Shown: positions 1 to 10,184, counted from the stretch's first letter. The stretch is 56,421 bases of DNA from Mycobacteriales bacterium (GCA_035690485.1 DASSKL010000061.1:1-56421), one strand, 5' to 3'. The notes: a model not told the origin generated them from the sequence alone. Numbers and translations are program-made.

Positions 1-17
1 CCCACACCGACGATCAT
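1..17 (-). CDS. acpS: Probable start of holo-ACP synthase (partial)
   Basis: Only the first codons are inside the window: an ATG at 17-15 reading M-I-V-G-V-G before the edge. AcpS proteins (phosphopantetheinyl transfer to acyl carrier protein) commonly begin MIVGVGIDVV, and acpS commonly follows glmS in actinobacteria. It lies 47 bases downstream of glmS on the same strand, so it could be co-transcribed. The call rests on six residues and on gene order, so it is tentative; sequence to the left of base 1 is needed. Confidence 0.5.
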
Positions 18-64
18 CGGTCAGTCACCACGACCCTCGCGGCGGCCGGGTCGGCGAGCCGCGG

Positions 65-1888
65 TCACTCGACCGTGACGGACTTGGCGAGGTTGCGCGG
101 CTGGTCGACGTCGAGGCCGCGGGCGATCGCGAACTCCGCGGCGAGCACCTGCATGGGCACCAGCGTGAGCAGCGGGGCCAGCAGCGACTTGGTGTCGGGG
201 ATCCGGATCAGGTGGTCGGCGTGCGGGGTCACGCTCTCGTCGCCGTCGGTGGCGATGACGATCGTGCGGGCGCCGCGCGCGCGGACCTCCTGGATGTTGG
301 TGACCAGCTTGGCCGTGAGCGCGTGCCGGGGGGCGATGACGACGACCGGGGTGCCCTGCTCGACGAGCGCGATCGGCCCGTGCTTGATCTCCCCGGCGGG
401 GAAGCCCTCGGCCGAGACGTAGGCCAGCTCCTTGAGCTTGAGCGCGCCCTCGAGCGCCATCGGGTAGCCGACGTGCCGGCCGATGAACAGCACCCGCTCG
501 CTGTCGCTGATGTCGCGGGCCAGCTTGCGCACGGGGTCCATGCGGGTGAGGACCTCGCGGAGAAGGTCGGGGATGGTGGCGAGGTCGTGGTAGTGCGCGT
601 GCACCTCGTCGGCGTCGCGGGTGCCGCGAACCTGGGCGAGGTGCAGGCCGACGAGGTACATGGCGGCGAGCTGCGTCATCACCGCCTTCGTGGAGGCGAC
701 CGCGATCTCGGGGCCGCCGCGGGTGAAGAACGCCGCGTCGCTCTCGCGGGCGATCGAGGAGCCGATCGTGTTGCTGACGGTCATGACCCAGGCGCGCTGC
801 TGGCGGGCGTGCCGCACGGCCTCCAGCGTGTCGGCGGTCTCGCCGCTCTGGCTGATCGCGATGACGAGGGTGTTGCGGTGGACGACCGGGTCGCGGTAGC
901 GGAACTCGCTGGCCATCTCGACCTGGGTGGGGATGCGGGTCCAGCGCTCGATGGCGTACTTGCCGACGAGCCCGGAGTGGTAGGCCGACCCGCAGCCGAC
1001 GACGAACACCTGGTCGAAGCCGCGGATGTCCTCGTCGCTGATCGACAGCTCGTCGAGGTGCAGCCGCCCGTCGGCGCCCAACCGGCCGCCGATCGTCTCG
1101 CTGACGGCCTCCGGCTGCTCGTCGATCTCCTTGAGCATGAACGAGTCGTAGCCGGCCTTCTCCGCCGCCGCGGTGTCCCAGTCGACGTGGAAGCTCTCGC
1201 CGGGCACGTCGTTGCCGTCGAGGTCGGTGACGCGTACGCCGTCGCGGCGCAGCTCGACCACCTGGTCCTGGTCGAGCGCCCGGGCCTCGCGGGTGTGCGA
1301 GATGAACGCCGTGACGTCGCTGGCAAGGAACTGCTCGCCGTCGCCCAGGCCCACGACGAGGGGCAGGTTGCGGCGCGCGCCGACGACGAGGTCGGGGTGC
1401 TCGCGGTGCAGGACCACCAGCACGAACGACCCCTCGAGCAGCCGGCACACGCTGCGCACGGCGGCCGGCAGGTCGCCGTCGTAGGCCTCCTCGAGCAGGT
1501 GGGCGACCGCCTCGGTGTCGGTGTCGCTGGTCAGCCGGTGCCCGCGGGCCTCGACCCCGTCGCGCAGCTCGACGAAGTTCTCGATCGTGCCGTTGTGCAC
1601 CACCGCGATGGCGCCCGTGCAGTCGACGTGCGGGTGGGCGTTGCGGTCGGTCGGCGCGCCGTGGGTGGCCCAACGGGTGTGGCCGATGCCGGTCGTCCCG
1701 GCCAGCTCGCGACCGTCGAGCGTCGTCTCGAGGTTGGCGAGCTTGCCCGCCTTGCGCACGACGGCGATGTCACCGTCGAGGATCGCGACCCCGGCGGAGT
1801 CGTAGCCGCGGTACTCCAGCCGCCGCAGCCCCTCCATGACGGCACCGAGTGCCTGCTGCTGCCCGACGTAGCCGACGATCCCGCACAC
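65..1888 (-). CDS. glmS: Glutamine--fructose-6-phosphate aminotransferase (isomerizing)
   Basis: Makes glucosamine-6-phosphate from fructose-6-phosphate and glutamine, the first step to UDP-GlcNAc for peptidoglycan. At 607 residues it has the normal length. The GTG start gives the family N-terminus MCGIVGYVG with nucleophile Cys2; RWATHG (about 72-77) and HNGTIEN (about 98-104) complete the glutaminase site. Two sugar-isomerase (SIS) domains follow, with GCGSAYHSG and SQSGETADT in the first and EGALKLKEL in the second. It ends in KSVTVE, the usual C-terminus. It lies 32 bases after glmM, whose product works next in the same pathway. No glmS-ribozyme-like sequence is possible in so short a gap. 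Confidence 0.97.
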   Translation of the reverse strand: MCGIVGYVGQQQALGAVMEGLRRLEYRGYDSAGVAILDGDIAVVRKAGKLANLETTLDGRELAGTTGIGHTRWATHGAPTDRNAHPHVDCTGAIAVVHNGTIENFVELRDGVEARGHRLTSDTDTEAVAHLLEEAYDGDLPAAVRSVCRLLEGSFVLVVLHREHPDLVVGARRNLPLVVGLGDGEQFLASDVTAFISHTREARALDQDQVVELRRDGVRVTDLDGNDVPGESFHVDWDTAAAEKAGYDSFMLKEIDEQPEAVSETIGGRLGADGRLHLDELSISDEDIRGFDQVFVVGCGSAYHSGLVGKYAIERWTRIPTQVEMASEFRYRDPVVHRNTLVIAISQSGETADTLEAVRHARQQRAWVMTVSNTIGSSIARESDAAFFTRGGPEIAVASTKAVMTQLAAMYLVGLHLAQVRGTRDADEVHAHYHDLATIPDLLREVLTRMDPVRKLARDISDSERVLFIGRHVGYPMALEGALKLKELAYVSAEGFPAGEIKHGPIALVEQGTPVVVIAPRHALTAKLVTNIQEVRARGARTIVIATDGDESVTPHADHLIRIPDTKSLLAPLLTLVPMQVLAAEFAIARGLDVDQPRNLAKSVTVE

Positions 1889-1920
1889 GGCGTCGAGGGT
1901 ATTCCAGCGGGGCGGCGGCG

Positions 1921-3249
1921 CTAGTCCGCGAGCGCGGCGGCGAGCCGGTCCGCCGCCTGCTGCGCTTCCTGCTCGGTGGGCGCCTCGACCATGACCCGCA
2001 CGACCGGCTCCGTGCCGCTCGGGCGGACCAGGACCCGACCGTTGTCGCCCAGCTGGCGTTCGACCGCTGCCTTCGCGGCAGCGAGTCCGGACGCGCCCAT
2101 GGCGGCCGTCTTGTCCGCGACTCGCACGTTGACCAGCACCTGCGGCAGCCGGGACATGACGGCGACGAGCTCTGCCAGCGGGCGGCCGGTCGCGGCCACG
2201 CGGGACATCAGCTGCAGCGCCGTGAGCGACCCGTCGCCGGTGGTGGCGTGGTCGAGGAACACCACGTGCCCCGACTGCTCGCCACCGAGCAGGTAGCCGC
2301 CGGCCCGCATGGCCTCGAGCACGTAGCGGTCACCGACCGCCGTCTCGACGACCTCGATGCCGTGCGCGGCCATCGCCCGGTGGAAGCCGAGGTTGGTCAT
2401 GACCGTGGTGACGACCGTGCCGCGGGCGAGCCGACCCTGCTCGTGCAGGGCCAGCGCGAGCACCGCCAGGATCTCGTCGCCGTCGATGATCCTGCCGTCG
2501 GCGGCGACCGCGATGCAGCGGTCGGCGTCGCCGTCGAGGGCCACGCCCGCGTCGGCACCGTGCGCCCGGACGGCTTCGACGAGCCGCTCGGGGTGCGTCG
2601 AGCCCACCCCGGCGTTGATGTTCAGGCCGTCCGGTTCGGCGGCGATCGCGACGACCTCGGCGCCGGCGGCGCGCAGCGCGTCCGGCGCCGCGTCGTAGGC
2701 CGCGCCGTGGGCGCAGTCGACGACGACCCGCAGGCCGTGCAGCGACGCGGGGAGCGTGCCGACGAGGTGGGCCACGTAGCGCGCGACGGCGTCGTGGGCG
2801 GTACGCACCCGGCCGACCGCGGCACCGGTGGGCCGCGACCACGGCTGCCGGAGGTGGGCTTCGATCTCGTCCTCGACTGCGTCGGCGAGCTTGAAGCCGC
2901 CCGCGTCGAAGAACTTGATCCCGTTGTCGGGCATCGGGTTGTGACTGGCCGAGATCATCACGCCGGCGGCCGCGCCCCACACCGTCGTCAGGTGGGCGAC
3001 GGCCGGCGTCGGCACGACACCGAGGCGTACGACGTCGACGCCGGCACTCGCCAGGCCCGCGACGACCGTGGCTTCGAGGAACTCACCCGACGCCCGGGTG
3101 TCGCGGCCGACGACCACGGTCGGCCTCGCGTCGCCCGAACGCTCGACCAGGACGTGGGCGGCTGCGACGGCCAGGTCGAGCGCGAGCTCGGCGGTCAGGT
3201 CGGCATTGGCGACGCCGCGAACCCCGTCGGTGCCGAACAGTCGGCCCAA
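1921..3249 (-). CDS. glmM: Phosphoglucosamine mutase
   Basis: Converts glucosamine-6-phosphate to glucosamine-1-phosphate. The 442 residues contain the phosphoserine loop SASHNP (about 100-105; Ser102 at the E. coli catalytic position), the Mg-binding loop DGDADRC and the sugar-phosphate site [11 protein letters not shown] near the end. The start is TTG, giving the family N-terminus [12 protein letters not shown]. It begins four bases after the rpsI stop, so translational coupling to rpsI is likely and the weak start may limit output. The rplM-rpsI-glmM-glmS order is common in Gram-positive bacteria. Confidence 0.97.
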   Translation of the reverse strand: MGRLFGTDGVRGVANADLTAELALDLAVAAAHVLVERSGDARPTVVVGRDTRASGEFLEATVVAGLASAGVDVVRLGVVPTPAVAHLTTVWGAAAGVMISASHNPMPDNGIKFFDAGGFKLADAVEDEIEAHLRQPWSRPTGAAVGRVRTAHDAVARYVAHLVGTLPASLHGLRVVVDCAHGAAYDAAPDALRAAGAEVVAIAAEPDGLNINAGVGSTHPERLVEAVRAHGADAGVALDGDADRCIAVAADGRIIDGDEILAVLALALHEQGRLARGTVVTTVMTNLGFHRAMAAHGIEVVETAVGDRYVLEAMRAGGYLLGGEQSGHVVFLDHATTGDGSLTALQLMSRVAATGRPLAELVAVMSRLPQVLVNVRVADKTAAMGASGLAAAKAAVERQLGDNGRVLVRPSGTEPVVRVMVEAPTEQEAQQAADRLAAALAD

Positions 3250-3253
3250 GCCG

Positions 3254-3808
<555 letters not shown>

Positions 3809-3842
3809 GTGCGTCCTTCGGCTTGCGGGTGTCGGGCCGGCG

Positions 3843-4286
3843 CTACTGCGCGACCTGGTTGATCTCGTAGGGCACCGGCTTCTGCGCCTGGTGCGGGTGG
3901 TCCGGGCCGGCGTAGACCTTCAGCTTGGACAGCGTCTGGCGGCCGAGCGAGTTGTGCGGCAGCATGCCGCGGACCGCCCGCTCGATGGCCTGCTCCGGCC
4001 GCTTGGCCAGCAGCTCGTCGTAGGGCACCTTCTTCAGACCGCCCGGGTAGCCGGAGTGCCGGTAGGCGACCTTCTGCTCGCGCTTGTTGCCGGTCAGCGC
4101 TACCTTGCCCGCATTGATGATCACGACGAAGTCGCCGGTGTCGATGTGCGGTGCGAAGTAGGGCTTGTGCTTGCCCCGCAGCAACCGAGCGGTCTGGCTG
4201 GCCAGCCGGCCGAGCACTACGTCGGTGGCGTCGATGACGTGCCACTGGCGCTGGACGTCGGCAGACTTCGGGGTGTACGTGCGCAC
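3843..4286 (-). CDS. rplM: 50S ribosomal protein L13 (uL13)
   Basis: The protein has 147 residues, standard length, beginning [15 protein letters not shown] from a GTG codon with GAAGG seven bases upstream. Motifs [19 protein letters not shown] and [10 protein letters not shown] are typical of L13, an early-assembly 50S protein. It is the first gene of the rplM-rpsI-glmM-glmS unit and has its own promoter-like sequence at 4371-4400, giving a leader of about 78 bases. Confidence 0.97.
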   Translation of the reverse strand: MRTYTPKSADVQRQWHVIDATDVVLGRLASQTARLLRGKHKPYFAPHIDTGDFVVIINAGKVALTGNKREQKVAYRHSGYPGGLKKVPYDELLAKRPEQAIERAVRGMLPHNSLGRQTLSKLKVYAGPDHPHQAQKPVPYEINQVAQ

Positions 4287-4370
4287 GGTGATGCCTTCGG
4301 TCGATCGGTGGGTTGCCGCGACTCAACGGGTCGCGAGCGCGCAGGAATCGACCCCGCGCACAACCTGGAC

Positions 4371-4400
4371 AGGATAGCCGCGCCGCGCGGAGCCGGTCAA
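4371..4400 (-). promoter_or_regulatory. Promoter-like site for rplM-rpsI-glmM-glmS
   Basis: Read on the minus strand: TTGACC, 18 bases, TATCCT. The -35 hexamer overlaps the truA stop codon. The predicted RNA start is near 4364. The leader holds an inverted repeat CGCGAC/GTCGCG at about 4317-4336. The same layout occurs upstream of infA, rpsL, rpoB, rplJ and tRNA-Trp. Confidence 0.65.
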
Positions 4401-5179
4401 AGCCGCCGCCGACGAGTGCGCTCGGCCCGGGCCGCGAGCTCCTCGTCGGGCGGGTAGCGCACCGCGACCAGCGTCAGCCCGCGGGCGGGCGCGACGGTCA
4501 CGGCCGGGTCGCGGGCACCCGCCGCGAGCACGGCAACCGGCCACTCGACCGGACGGCGACCCTCCCCCACGGCGACCAACGCGCCGACGAGCGCGCGGAC
4601 CATGTTGTGGCAGAAGGCGTCGGCCTCCACGTCGACGAGGACGAGGCCACCGTCCCGGCGTACGTCGAGACGAAGCAGTGTGCGGACCGTCGTCGCGCCC
4701 TCGCGCCGGCGGCAGTACGCCGCGAAGTCGTGCTCCCCGAGCAGCGGCGCCGCCGCGACGGCCATCGCGGCCGCATCGAGCGGGCGCGGGTGGGCGACGG
4801 TGTCGTGGCGGCGCAGCGGGTCGGGCACCGCGTCGGTGAGCCGGTAGCGGTAAGCCCGCGACAGCGCGGAGAACCGCGCGTCGAAACCCGGCGGCGCGAT
4901 GCCGGCCGCCGTGACGCGCACATCGGGGTCGAGCACTCCGAGCAGCCGCCGCTGCAGATCGTCGGGCACGGCGGCCAGGTCGGCGTGGGCGACCTGGCCG
5001 GTCGCGTGCACCCCGGCATCGGTGCGCCCGGCGACGGTCAGCGCCGCGGGTGCGGGCAGCCGCAGCACGGTGCCAAGGGCCTCCTCGAGGACGCCCTGCA
5101 CGGTTCGCAGACCGGGCTGGCGGGCCCAGCCGGCGAACCCGCCGCCGTCGTAGGCGAGGTCGAGGCGGACGCGCGTCAG
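4397..5179 (-). CDS. truA: tRNA pseudouridine synthase A
   Basis: Isomerises uridines 38-40 in the tRNA anticodon stem. The family N-terminus [18 protein letters not shown], the catalytic loop [15 protein letters not shown] with its Asp, FDARFSA and DAFCHNMVR are all present; about 260 residues is normal. The start is unresolved: no ATG, GTG or TTG lies in frame between the rplQ stop and the conserved N-terminus. The coordinates use a CTG at 5179; the nearest ordinary start is GTG at 5407, deep inside rplQ, and would add about 76 unrelated residues. Translation coupled to rplQ termination at a non-standard codon is the simplest inference; a sequence error is the alternative. Confidence 0.88.
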   Translation of the reverse strand: MTRVRLDLAYDGGGFAGWARQPGLRTVQGVLEEALGTVLRLPAPAALTVAGRTDAGVHATGQVAHADLAAVPDDLQRRLLGVLDPDVRVTAAGIAPPGFDARFSALSRAYRYRLTDAVPDPLRRHDTVAHPRPLDAAAMAVAAAPLLGEHDFAAYCRRREGATTVRTLLRLDVRRDGGLVLVDVEADAFCHNMVRALVGALVAVGEGRRPVEWPVAVLAAGARDPAVTVAPARGLTLVAVRYPPDEELAARAERTRRRRL

Positions 5180-5183
5180 CCCG

Positions 5184-5996
5184 TCAGGAACGGTCGCCCT
5201 CGGCCTGGGACTCCTCGTCGGCCGTCGCGGTCTGCTCCTCGCCCGGACCCACCGCGGCGTCGCCTTCCACCGCGGGCGCGGCCTCGGTGACGACCTCGGT
5301 GTCGCCGCCCTCGGCGGGTACGGCGACCTGCTCGGCCGCCGACGCCTCGGCGGGCTCGACGTCGCCCTCGGCGGGGACCGGCGACTGGGCCGAACCGGTC
5401 TCCACACCCGCGGGCTCGGCGACCGCGTCCGGCGCGGCCGCCTCGCCGGCAACGGCGTCCTCGGCAGTCGCGTCCTCGCTCGCCGCTGCCTCGGCCTCGG
5501 CCGCCACGGCGGCCGCCGTCGCCGACGTCGACGCCAGGTCGGCCGCAGCCTCCGCGGTCGCGCCGGTCGGCGCGCGGCGACCACGGAACCGGGAGCCGCG
5601 GGCCCGCTCGGCCTCGCCGACCGCCTCCTGGGCGACCGTGCGGCCCTCGACCAGCTCGATCACCGCCATGTCGGCGTTGTCGCCCTTGCGCGGGCCGATC
5701 TTGGTGATGCGGGTGTAGCCGCCGGGACGCTCCGCGAAGCGCGGGCCGATCTCGGCGAACAGCTGGTGGATGACGCCGTTGTCGTGCAGCGTCTTGGCCA
5801 CCTGCCGGCGGGCGTGCAGGTCGCCCCGCTTGGCGAAGGTGATCAGCCGCTCGGCAACCGGGCGCAGCCGCTTGGCCTTCGACACGGTCGTCGTGATGCG
5901 GCCGTGCTCGAACAGCGCGCCGGCCAGGTTGGCCAGCATCAGCCGCTCGTGCGCGGGGCTGCCGCCGAGGCGGGGGCCCTTCGTAGGCGTGGGCAT
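5184..5996 (-). CDS. rplQ: 50S ribosomal protein L17 (bL17) with long acidic C-terminal tail
   Basis: Residues 1 to about 125 are an ordinary L17 ([49 protein letters not shown]). A further ~145 residues of Ala/Glu/Val/Pro-rich low complexity follow, giving 270 residues against about 120. Actinobacterial L17 proteins often have tails, but this one is longer than the folded domain. The gene follows rpoA by 51 bases, the standard order. The tail region also encodes, in another frame, the stretch upstream of truA. Confidence 0.95.
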   Translation of the reverse strand: MPTPTKGPRLGGSPAHERLMLANLAGALFEHGRITTTVSKAKRLRPVAERLITFAKRGDLHARRQVAKTLHDNGVIHQLFAEIGPRFAERPGGYTRITKIGPRKGDNADMAVIELVEGRTVAQEAVGEAERARGSRFRGRRAPTGATAEAAADLASTSATAAAVAAEAEAAASEDATAEDAVAGEAAAPDAVAEPAGVETGSAQSPVPAEGDVEPAEASAAEQVAVPAEGGDTEVVTEAAPAVEGDAAVGPGEEQTATADEESQAEGDRS

Positions 5997-6047
5997 GAGC
6001 TCGGTCTCCTCAGACGATCACAGTGCTCGATCGAGCAACGTGCTGCG

Positions 6048-7076
6048 TTAGTACTGCTCGGTCTCTTCGTAGCCGGTGGCCTCGTCGCCGTAGTCGTCGG
6101 AACCGTAGGTGCCGACGACCGTGCTCGGGTCGAACCCGGGCGGGCTGTCCTTGAGCGCGAGGCCCATGCCGGCCAGCTTGGCCTTGACCTCGTCGATCGA
6201 CTTGGCGCCGAAGTTGCGGATGTCGAGCAGGTCGGCCTCGCTGCGGCTGACCAGCTCGCCCACCGTGTGGATGCCCTCGCGCTTCAGGCAGTTGTAGGAG
6301 CGGACCGTCAGGTCGAGCTCCTCGACCGGCAGCGCCAGGTCGGCGGCGAGCGCCGCATCGGTGGGCGACGGGCCGATGTCGATGCCCTCCGCGGTCTCGT
6401 CGAGCTCGCGGGCCAGCCCGAACAGCTCGACCAGGGTCTTGCCGGCGCTCGCGATGGCGGTGCGGGGCGTGGTCGACGGCTTGGTCTCGACGTCGACGAT
6501 CAGGCGGTCGAAGTCGGTGCGCTGCTCGACGCGGGTCGCCTCGACCTTGTAGGTGACCTTGAGCACCGGCGAGTAGATCGAGTCGATCGGGATGCGGCCG
6601 ATCTCCTGCCCGGGCTGCTTGTTCTGCGCGGCGGTCACGTAGCCGCGACCGCGCTCCACCGTGAACTCGATCTCGAGCTTGGCCTTGGCGTTGAGGGTCG
6701 CCAGACGAAGGTCGGGGTTGTGCACCTCGACACCGGCCGGCGGGGCGATGTCGGCCGCGGTCACCTCGCCGGGGCCCTGCTTGCGCAGGTACATCACCAC
6801 CGGCTCGTCGAGCTCGCTGCTGACCACGAGCTCCTTGATGTTGAGGATCAGGTCGGTGACGTCGTCCTTGACGCCGGGCACCGTCGTGAACTCGTGCAGC
6901 ACGCCGTCGATGCGGATGCTCGTGACGGCGGCGCCGGGGATCGACGACAGGAGGGTGCGGCGCAGGGAGTTGCCGAGGGTGTAGCCGAAACCCGGCTCGA
7001 GCGGCTCGATGACGAACCGCGACCGGGAGTCGCTGATCGGCTCTTCGGTGAGGGTGGGGCGCTGGGCGATGAGCAA
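6048..7076 (-). CDS. rpoA: RNA polymerase alpha subunit
   Basis: At 342 residues it has the normal length. The N-terminal dimerisation domain carries [20 protein letters not shown]; after a linker the C-terminal domain has [14 protein letters not shown], the surface that binds UP elements and activators, and [13 protein letters not shown]. Translation starts at TTG (7076), a weak codon for such an abundant protein. It sits between rpsD and rplQ as in most bacteria. A perfect short inverted repeat lies between it and rpsD. Confidence 0.98.
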   Translation of the reverse strand: MLIAQRPTLTEEPISDSRSRFVIEPLEPGFGYTLGNSLRRTLLSSIPGAAVTSIRIDGVLHEFTTVPGVKDDVTDLILNIKELVVSSELDEPVVMYLRKQGPGEVTAADIAPPAGVEVHNPDLRLATLNAKAKLEIEFTVERGRGYVTAAQNKQPGQEIGRIPIDSIYSPVLKVTYKVEATRVEQRTDFDRLIVDVETKPSTTPRTAIASAGKTLVELFGLARELDETAEGIDIGPSPTDAALAADLALPVEELDLTVRSYNCLKREGIHTVGELVSRSEADLLDIRNFGAKSIDEVKAKLAGMGLALKDSPPGFDPSTVVGTYGSDDYGDEATGYEETEQY

Positions 7077-7123
7077 GACGAACCTCTTCCGTCAGGGGCG
7101 AACCGCTATTTGAACGCCCTGGA

Positions 7124-7139
7124 CTCCCGCGAGCGGGAG
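7124..7139. repeat. Hairpin between rpsD and rpoA
   Basis: Perfect inverted repeat CTCCCGC-GA-GCGGGAG just after the rpsD stop and about 48 bases before the rpoA start. It could pause RNA polymerase or adjust rpoA expression; no T-run follows, so a full terminator is unlikely. Confidence 0.5.
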
Positions 7140-7142
7140 GGC

Positions 7143-7769
7143 TTACTTCGAGTAGAACTCGACGATCAACTGCTCCTGGACCGGCGTGTCGATGACCTGG
7201 CGGCTCGGGAGCGCGTGCACGAGGATCCGCATCCGGTTGCTGATGACCTCGAGCCAGGCCGGGACCGGTCGGGAGCCGGCCTCGGCGCGGGCGATGACGA
7301 ACGGCGTCTGCTCGACGCTGCTCGGGCGCACCTCGACGATGTCGTTCTCGGCGACGAGGTAGCTCGGGATGTCGACCTTCTGGCCGTTGACGACGAAGTG
7401 GCCGTGCTTGACCAGCTGGCGGCCCATGTCGCGGCTGTGCGCGAAGCCCGCGCGGTAGACGACGTTGTCGAGGCGGCGCTCCAGCAGCTGCATGAGGTTC
7501 TCACCGGTCTTGCCCTGCCGCCGGTTGGCCTCTTCGTAGTAGCCGCGGAACTGCTTCTCGAGCACGCCGTAGATGCGCGCGCACTTCTGCTTCTCGCGCA
7601 TCTGCAGGAGGTACTCGGAGTCCTTGGTGCGGCCCCGGCCGTGCTCACCCGGGGGGTAGGGACGGATCTCGATCGGGCACTTCGGGGACTCGCACTTGCT
7701 GCCCTTGAGGAACAGCTTCATCTTCTCGCGGCGGCACCTCTTGCAATCCGCCCCTGTATACCGAGCCAT
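7143..7769 (-). CDS. rpsD: 30S ribosomal protein S4 (uS4), zinc-binding type
   Basis: Primary 16S-binding protein that nucleates 30S assembly. It has 208 residues, beginning MARYTGADCKRCRREKMKLF; Cys9, Cys12 and two further Cys near residues 26-31 mark the zinc-binding form. The S4 RNA-binding domain has RLDNVVYRAGFAHSRDMGRQ. The ATG start and lengths are standard. It lies in the usual rpsM-rpsK-rpsD-rpoA-rplQ order. An imperfect hairpin repeat occupies the gap to rpsK. Confidence 0.98.
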   Translation of the reverse strand: MARYTGADCKRCRREKMKLFLKGSKCESPKCPIEIRPYPPGEHGRGRTKDSEYLLQMREKQKCARIYGVLEKQFRGYYEEANRRQGKTGENLMQLLERRLDNVVYRAGFAHSRDMGRQLVKHGHFVVNGQKVDIPSYLVAENDIVEVRPSSVEQTPFVIARAEAGSRPVPAWLEVISNRMRILVHALPSRQVIDTPVQEQLIVEFYSK

Positions 7770-7790
7770 CTACTTTCTCTCTTTCGGGGA

Positions 7791-7831
7791 CCCCGCCGCG
7801 TTTTCGAGCGCAGCGAGAAAACGTGGTGGGG
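7791..7831. repeat. Dispersed hairpin repeat, copy A (rpsK-rpsD gap)
   Basis: Two 15-base arms (7791-7805 and 7817-7831) pair along their whole length on the plus strand when two G-T pairs are allowed; on the transcribed minus strand those become two A-C mismatches. The loop contains GAGCGCAGCGAG. A related element with the same GAGCGNAGCGAGA core and CCCC/GGGG ends lies at 16492-16530, also between two ribosomal genes. Confidence 0.6.
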
Positions 7832-7834
7832 TTG

Positions 7835-8239
7835 TCAAACCCGCCGCCGCTTGGGGGGGCGGCACCCGTTGTGAGGAACTGGCGTGACGTCCTGGATGGT
7901 GCCGACCTCGAGGCCGGCGGCCTGCAGGGAGCGGATCGCGGTCTCCCGCCCGGAGCCGGGGCCCTTCACGAAGACGTCGACCTTGCGCATGCCGTGCTCC
8001 TGCGCCTTGCGCGCGGCGGCCTCGGCGACCATCTGCGCCGCGTAGGGCGTGCTCTTGCGGGAGCCCTTGAAGCCGACGTGGCCGGAGCTCGCCCACGAGA
8101 TCACGTTGCCCATCGGGTCGGTGATCGAGACGATCGTGTTGTTGAACGTGCTCTTGATGTGGGCGTGCCCGTGAGCGACGTTCTTCTTCTCCTTGCGGCG
8201 TACCTTCTTCGGTCCGGCCGCTCGGGTCTTCGGAGGCAT
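7835..8239 (-). CDS. rpsK: 30S ribosomal protein S11 (uS11)
   Basis: S11 forms the 30S platform with S7 and contacts mRNA near the E site. The 134 residues include [32 protein letters not shown] and the conserved C-terminus [14 protein letters not shown] start, normal length. It lies 60 bases after rpsM and before rpsD. Confidence 0.98.
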   Translation of the reverse strand: MPPKTRAAGPKKVRRKEKKNVAHGHAHIKSTFNNTIVSITDPMGNVISWASSGHVGFKGSRKSTPYAAQMVAEAAARKAQEHGMRKVDVFVKGPGSGRETAIRSLQAAGLEVGTIQDVTPVPHNGCRPPKRRRV

Positions 8240-8299
8240 CTCTCTCCTGCTGGGTTTCGGTAGGTGCTCTGCAGCTGAACTGCGTGTCCGGGGCGCGGA

Positions 8300-8680
8300 C
8301 TACTTCTTGCCGACCTTCTTCTTGCCGGCGACGGTCTTGCGGGGACCCTTGCGGGTGCGCGCGTTGGTGTGGGTGCGCTGGCCGCGCACGGGCAGTCCCC
8401 GGCGGTGGCGGATGCCCTGGTAGCAGCCGATCTCGACCTTGCGCCGGATGTCGGCCGCAACCTCCCGGCGAAGGTCGCCCTCGACGCGGTAGTTGGCCTC
8501 GATCCAGTCGCGCAGCTTGATGACGTCGTCGTCGCTGAGGTCGCGGACGCGGACGTCGGGCGAGACGCCGGTCTGCTTCAACGTCTCGAGGGCGCGGCTG
8601 CGGCCGACGCCGTAGATGTAGGTGAGCGCGACCTCGAGCCGCTTCTCACGCGGGAGGTCGACGCCGACGAGTCGGGCCAT
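8300..8680 (-). CDS. rpsM: 30S ribosomal protein S13 (uS13)
   Basis: S13 sits at the head of the 30S subunit and touches the P-site tRNA and bridge B1. The 126 residues include [41 protein letters not shown] and a Lys-rich tail ending KKVGKK. The gap of about 120 bases to rpmJ upstream contains two GC-rich inverted repeats (CCCCGG/CCGGGG and GACCC/GGGTC) that could fold in the mRNA; no promoter was recognised there. Confidence 0.98.
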   Translation of the reverse strand: MARLVGVDLPREKRLEVALTYIYGVGRSRALETLKQTGVSPDVRVRDLSDDDVIKLRDWIEANYRVEGDLRREVAADIRRKVEIGCYQGIRHRRGLPVRGQRTHTNARTRKGPRKTVAGKKKVGKK

Positions 8681-8800
8681 CTGGGCGGTGCTCCTTCATG
8701 CTCGGAGGTCTGTCGCGTCACCGTCCCGACCCGCCCGGGTCAGGCCCCGGCCTCCGACCGGGGGTGAGGTGCGTGGTGCGCGTTGTCCGGGTTGTGGGCT

Positions 8801-8914
8801 TCAGCCCTGCCGCTGCTTGTGCCGCAGGTTGTCGCAGATCACCATGACGCGGCCGTGACGACGGATGACCTTGCACTTGTCACAGATCGGCTTGACGCTC
8901 GGCTTGACCTTCAT
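8801..8914 (-). CDS. rpmJ: 50S ribosomal protein L36 (bL36), zinc-binding type
   Basis: A 37-residue protein beginning [19 protein letters not shown] and ending [10 protein letters not shown]. The CDKC, later Cys and His form the zinc knuckle of C+ L36. It is in the usual infA-rpmJ-rpsM order. Its ribosome-binding site GAGGAG overlaps the 3' arm of a small inverted repeat at 8927-8943, which could partly mask it. Confidence 0.97.
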   Translation of the reverse strand: MKVKPSVKPICDKCKVIRRHGRVMVICDNLRHKQRQG

Positions 8915-8926
8915 CGTGTGCTGCTC

Positions 8927-8943
8927 CTCGGGAGGCGCCCGAG
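8927..8943 (-). promoter_or_regulatory. Small hairpin overlapping the rpmJ ribosome-binding site
   Basis: On the minus strand CTCGGG-CGCCT-CCCGAG, with the second arm running into GAGGAG, about ten bases before the rpmJ ATG. It might act as a weak translational switch or a pause after infA; this is inference from position only. Confidence 0.35.
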
Positions 8944-8966
8944 AAGACGCCCGATCAGTGCGGTGC

Positions 8967-9188
8967 TCACTTGTAGCGGTAGACGATCCGACCGCGGGAC
9001 AGGTCGTAGGGGCTCAGCTCGACCACGACACGGTCCTCGGGAAGGATGCGGATGTAGTGCTGACGCATCTTGCCGCTGATGTGCGCCAAGACGCGGTGGC
9101 CGTTGGCGAGCTCGACCCGGAACATGGCATTCGGGAGCGGCTCGACGACGCGGCCCTCGATCTCGATGGCGCCTTCCTTCTTCGGCAT
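8967..9188 (-). CDS. infA: Translation initiation factor IF-1
   Basis: IF-1 is a single OB-fold that blocks the ribosomal A site during initiation. The 73 residues start [20 protein letters not shown] and contain [20 protein letters not shown] and a basic C-terminus GRIVYRYK. The start is the internal ATG at 9188; upstream in-frame codons would add unrelated residues. It has a recognisable promoter about 100 bases upstream, so infA-rpmJ-rpsM-rpsK-rpsD-rpoA-rplQ-truA can be transcribed separately from secY-adk-map. Confidence 0.97.
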   Translation of the reverse strand: MPKKEGAIEIEGRVVEPLPNAMFRVELANGHRVLAHISGKMRQHYIRILPEDRVVVELSPYDLSRGRIVYRYK

Positions 9189-9289
9189 GTCGTGCGGTTC
9201 CGTGCTCCTCGGTCGTGGGATCGTCTTGGTGGTGTCGGGCCGCGCGAACCCGGGCACGCCGGGCGTGCCTGGTCGCGGGCCAAAACGAA

Positions 9290-9319
9290 AGTCTACGTCA
9301 TGCGGGCCGACGCGGCCAA
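9290..9319 (-). promoter_or_regulatory. Promoter-like site for infA and the alpha cluster
   Basis: Minus-strand TTGGCC, 18 bases, TAGACT, with the expected RNA start near 9283 and a leader of about 95 bases. The leader contains the inverted repeat GGCACGC-CCG-GCGTGCC at 9253-9269. It lies just upstream of the map stop codon side, in the 140-base map-infA gap. Confidence 0.6.
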
Positions 9320-9328
9320 CCGGCCGGA

Positions 9329-10153
9329 TCAGCCGGCCGCACGCTGTGCGGTGAGCCCGGCGAGCCGGTCCTTGCCGCCGTCGAGCGCCGTGAGCACCCA
9401 CGGGCCCTCGTCGGTGAGCGTGAACGTGTGCTCGAAGTGGGCGCTGGCCGCCCCGTCGCGGGTCACGACCGTCCACTCGTCGGCGAGCAGCCGGGTGTAG
9501 CGGGCGCCGAGGTTGACCATGGGCTCGATCGCCAGCGCGAGGCCGCGCACGAGCTTGGGCCCGCGGCCGGGACCGCGGGGCGCGTAGTTGTAGACCTGCG
9601 GGTCCTGGTGCATCTCGGTGCCGATCCCGTGGCCGACGTACTCCTCGACGATGCCCCACGCGGCGCCCGTCGGGTGCGGCTGGCTGCGGATGTAGACCTC
9701 GATCGCGTGCGAGATGTCGGTGAGCCGGCCACCGAGACGGGCCGCGGCGATGCCCCGCCACAGCGACTCCTCGCAGACCCGGAGGAGCTCGAGCAGCTCG
9801 GGTGCAACCTGGCCGACCGGCACGGTCACGGCGGCGTCGCCGTGGTAGCCGTCGACGATCGCGCCGCAGTCGATCGACACCACGTCGCCCTCGCGCAGGA
9901 CCCGCCCGCGGCTCGGGATCCCGTGCACGATCTCGTCGTTGATCGAGGTGCAGATGCAGGCGGGGAAGCCGCGGTAGCCCTTGAACGACGGCGTCGCCCC
10001 CTCGCCGCGGATCGCCTCCTCCGCGATCGCGTCGAGCTCACCGGTGCTGACCCCGGGGGCGACGGCGGCCTTGAGCTTGTCGAGCGTGCGGCCGACGACG
10101 AGGCCGGCTTCCCGCATCAGCGCGATCTCGGCGTCGGTCTTGATCTGGATCAT
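9329..10153 (-). CDS. map: Methionine aminopeptidase, type I
   Basis: Removes the initiator Met from nascent proteins. The 274 residues contain the five metal ligands: two Asp in [17 protein letters not shown], His in [14 protein letters not shown], and Glu in [11 protein letters not shown] and [13 protein letters not shown]. The ATG at 10153 gives [17 protein letters not shown], the family start. It lies 31 bases after adk, the standard secY-adk-map order. Confidence 0.97.
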   Translation of the reverse strand: MIQIKTDAEIALMREAGLVVGRTLDKLKAAVAPGVSTGELDAIAEEAIRGEGATPSFKGYRGFPACICTSINDEIVHGIPSRGRVLREGDVVSIDCGAIVDGYHGDAAVTVPVGQVAPELLELLRVCEESLWRGIAAARLGGRLTDISHAIEVYIRSQPHPTGAAWGIVEEYVGHGIGTEMHQDPQVYNYAPRGPGRGPKLVRGLALAIEPMVNLGARYTRLLADEWTVVTRDGAASAHFEHTFTLTDEGPWVLTALDGGKDRLAGLTAQRAAG

Positions 10154-10184
10154 CGGTTTGCGCCTTCTCGAGAACACCGTGGGG

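Noticed and set aside
5184-5584. truA starting at the far upstream codon near 5584
   Set aside because: It would add about 135 Arg/Pro-rich residues read from the L17 tail in another frame, unlike any TruA.
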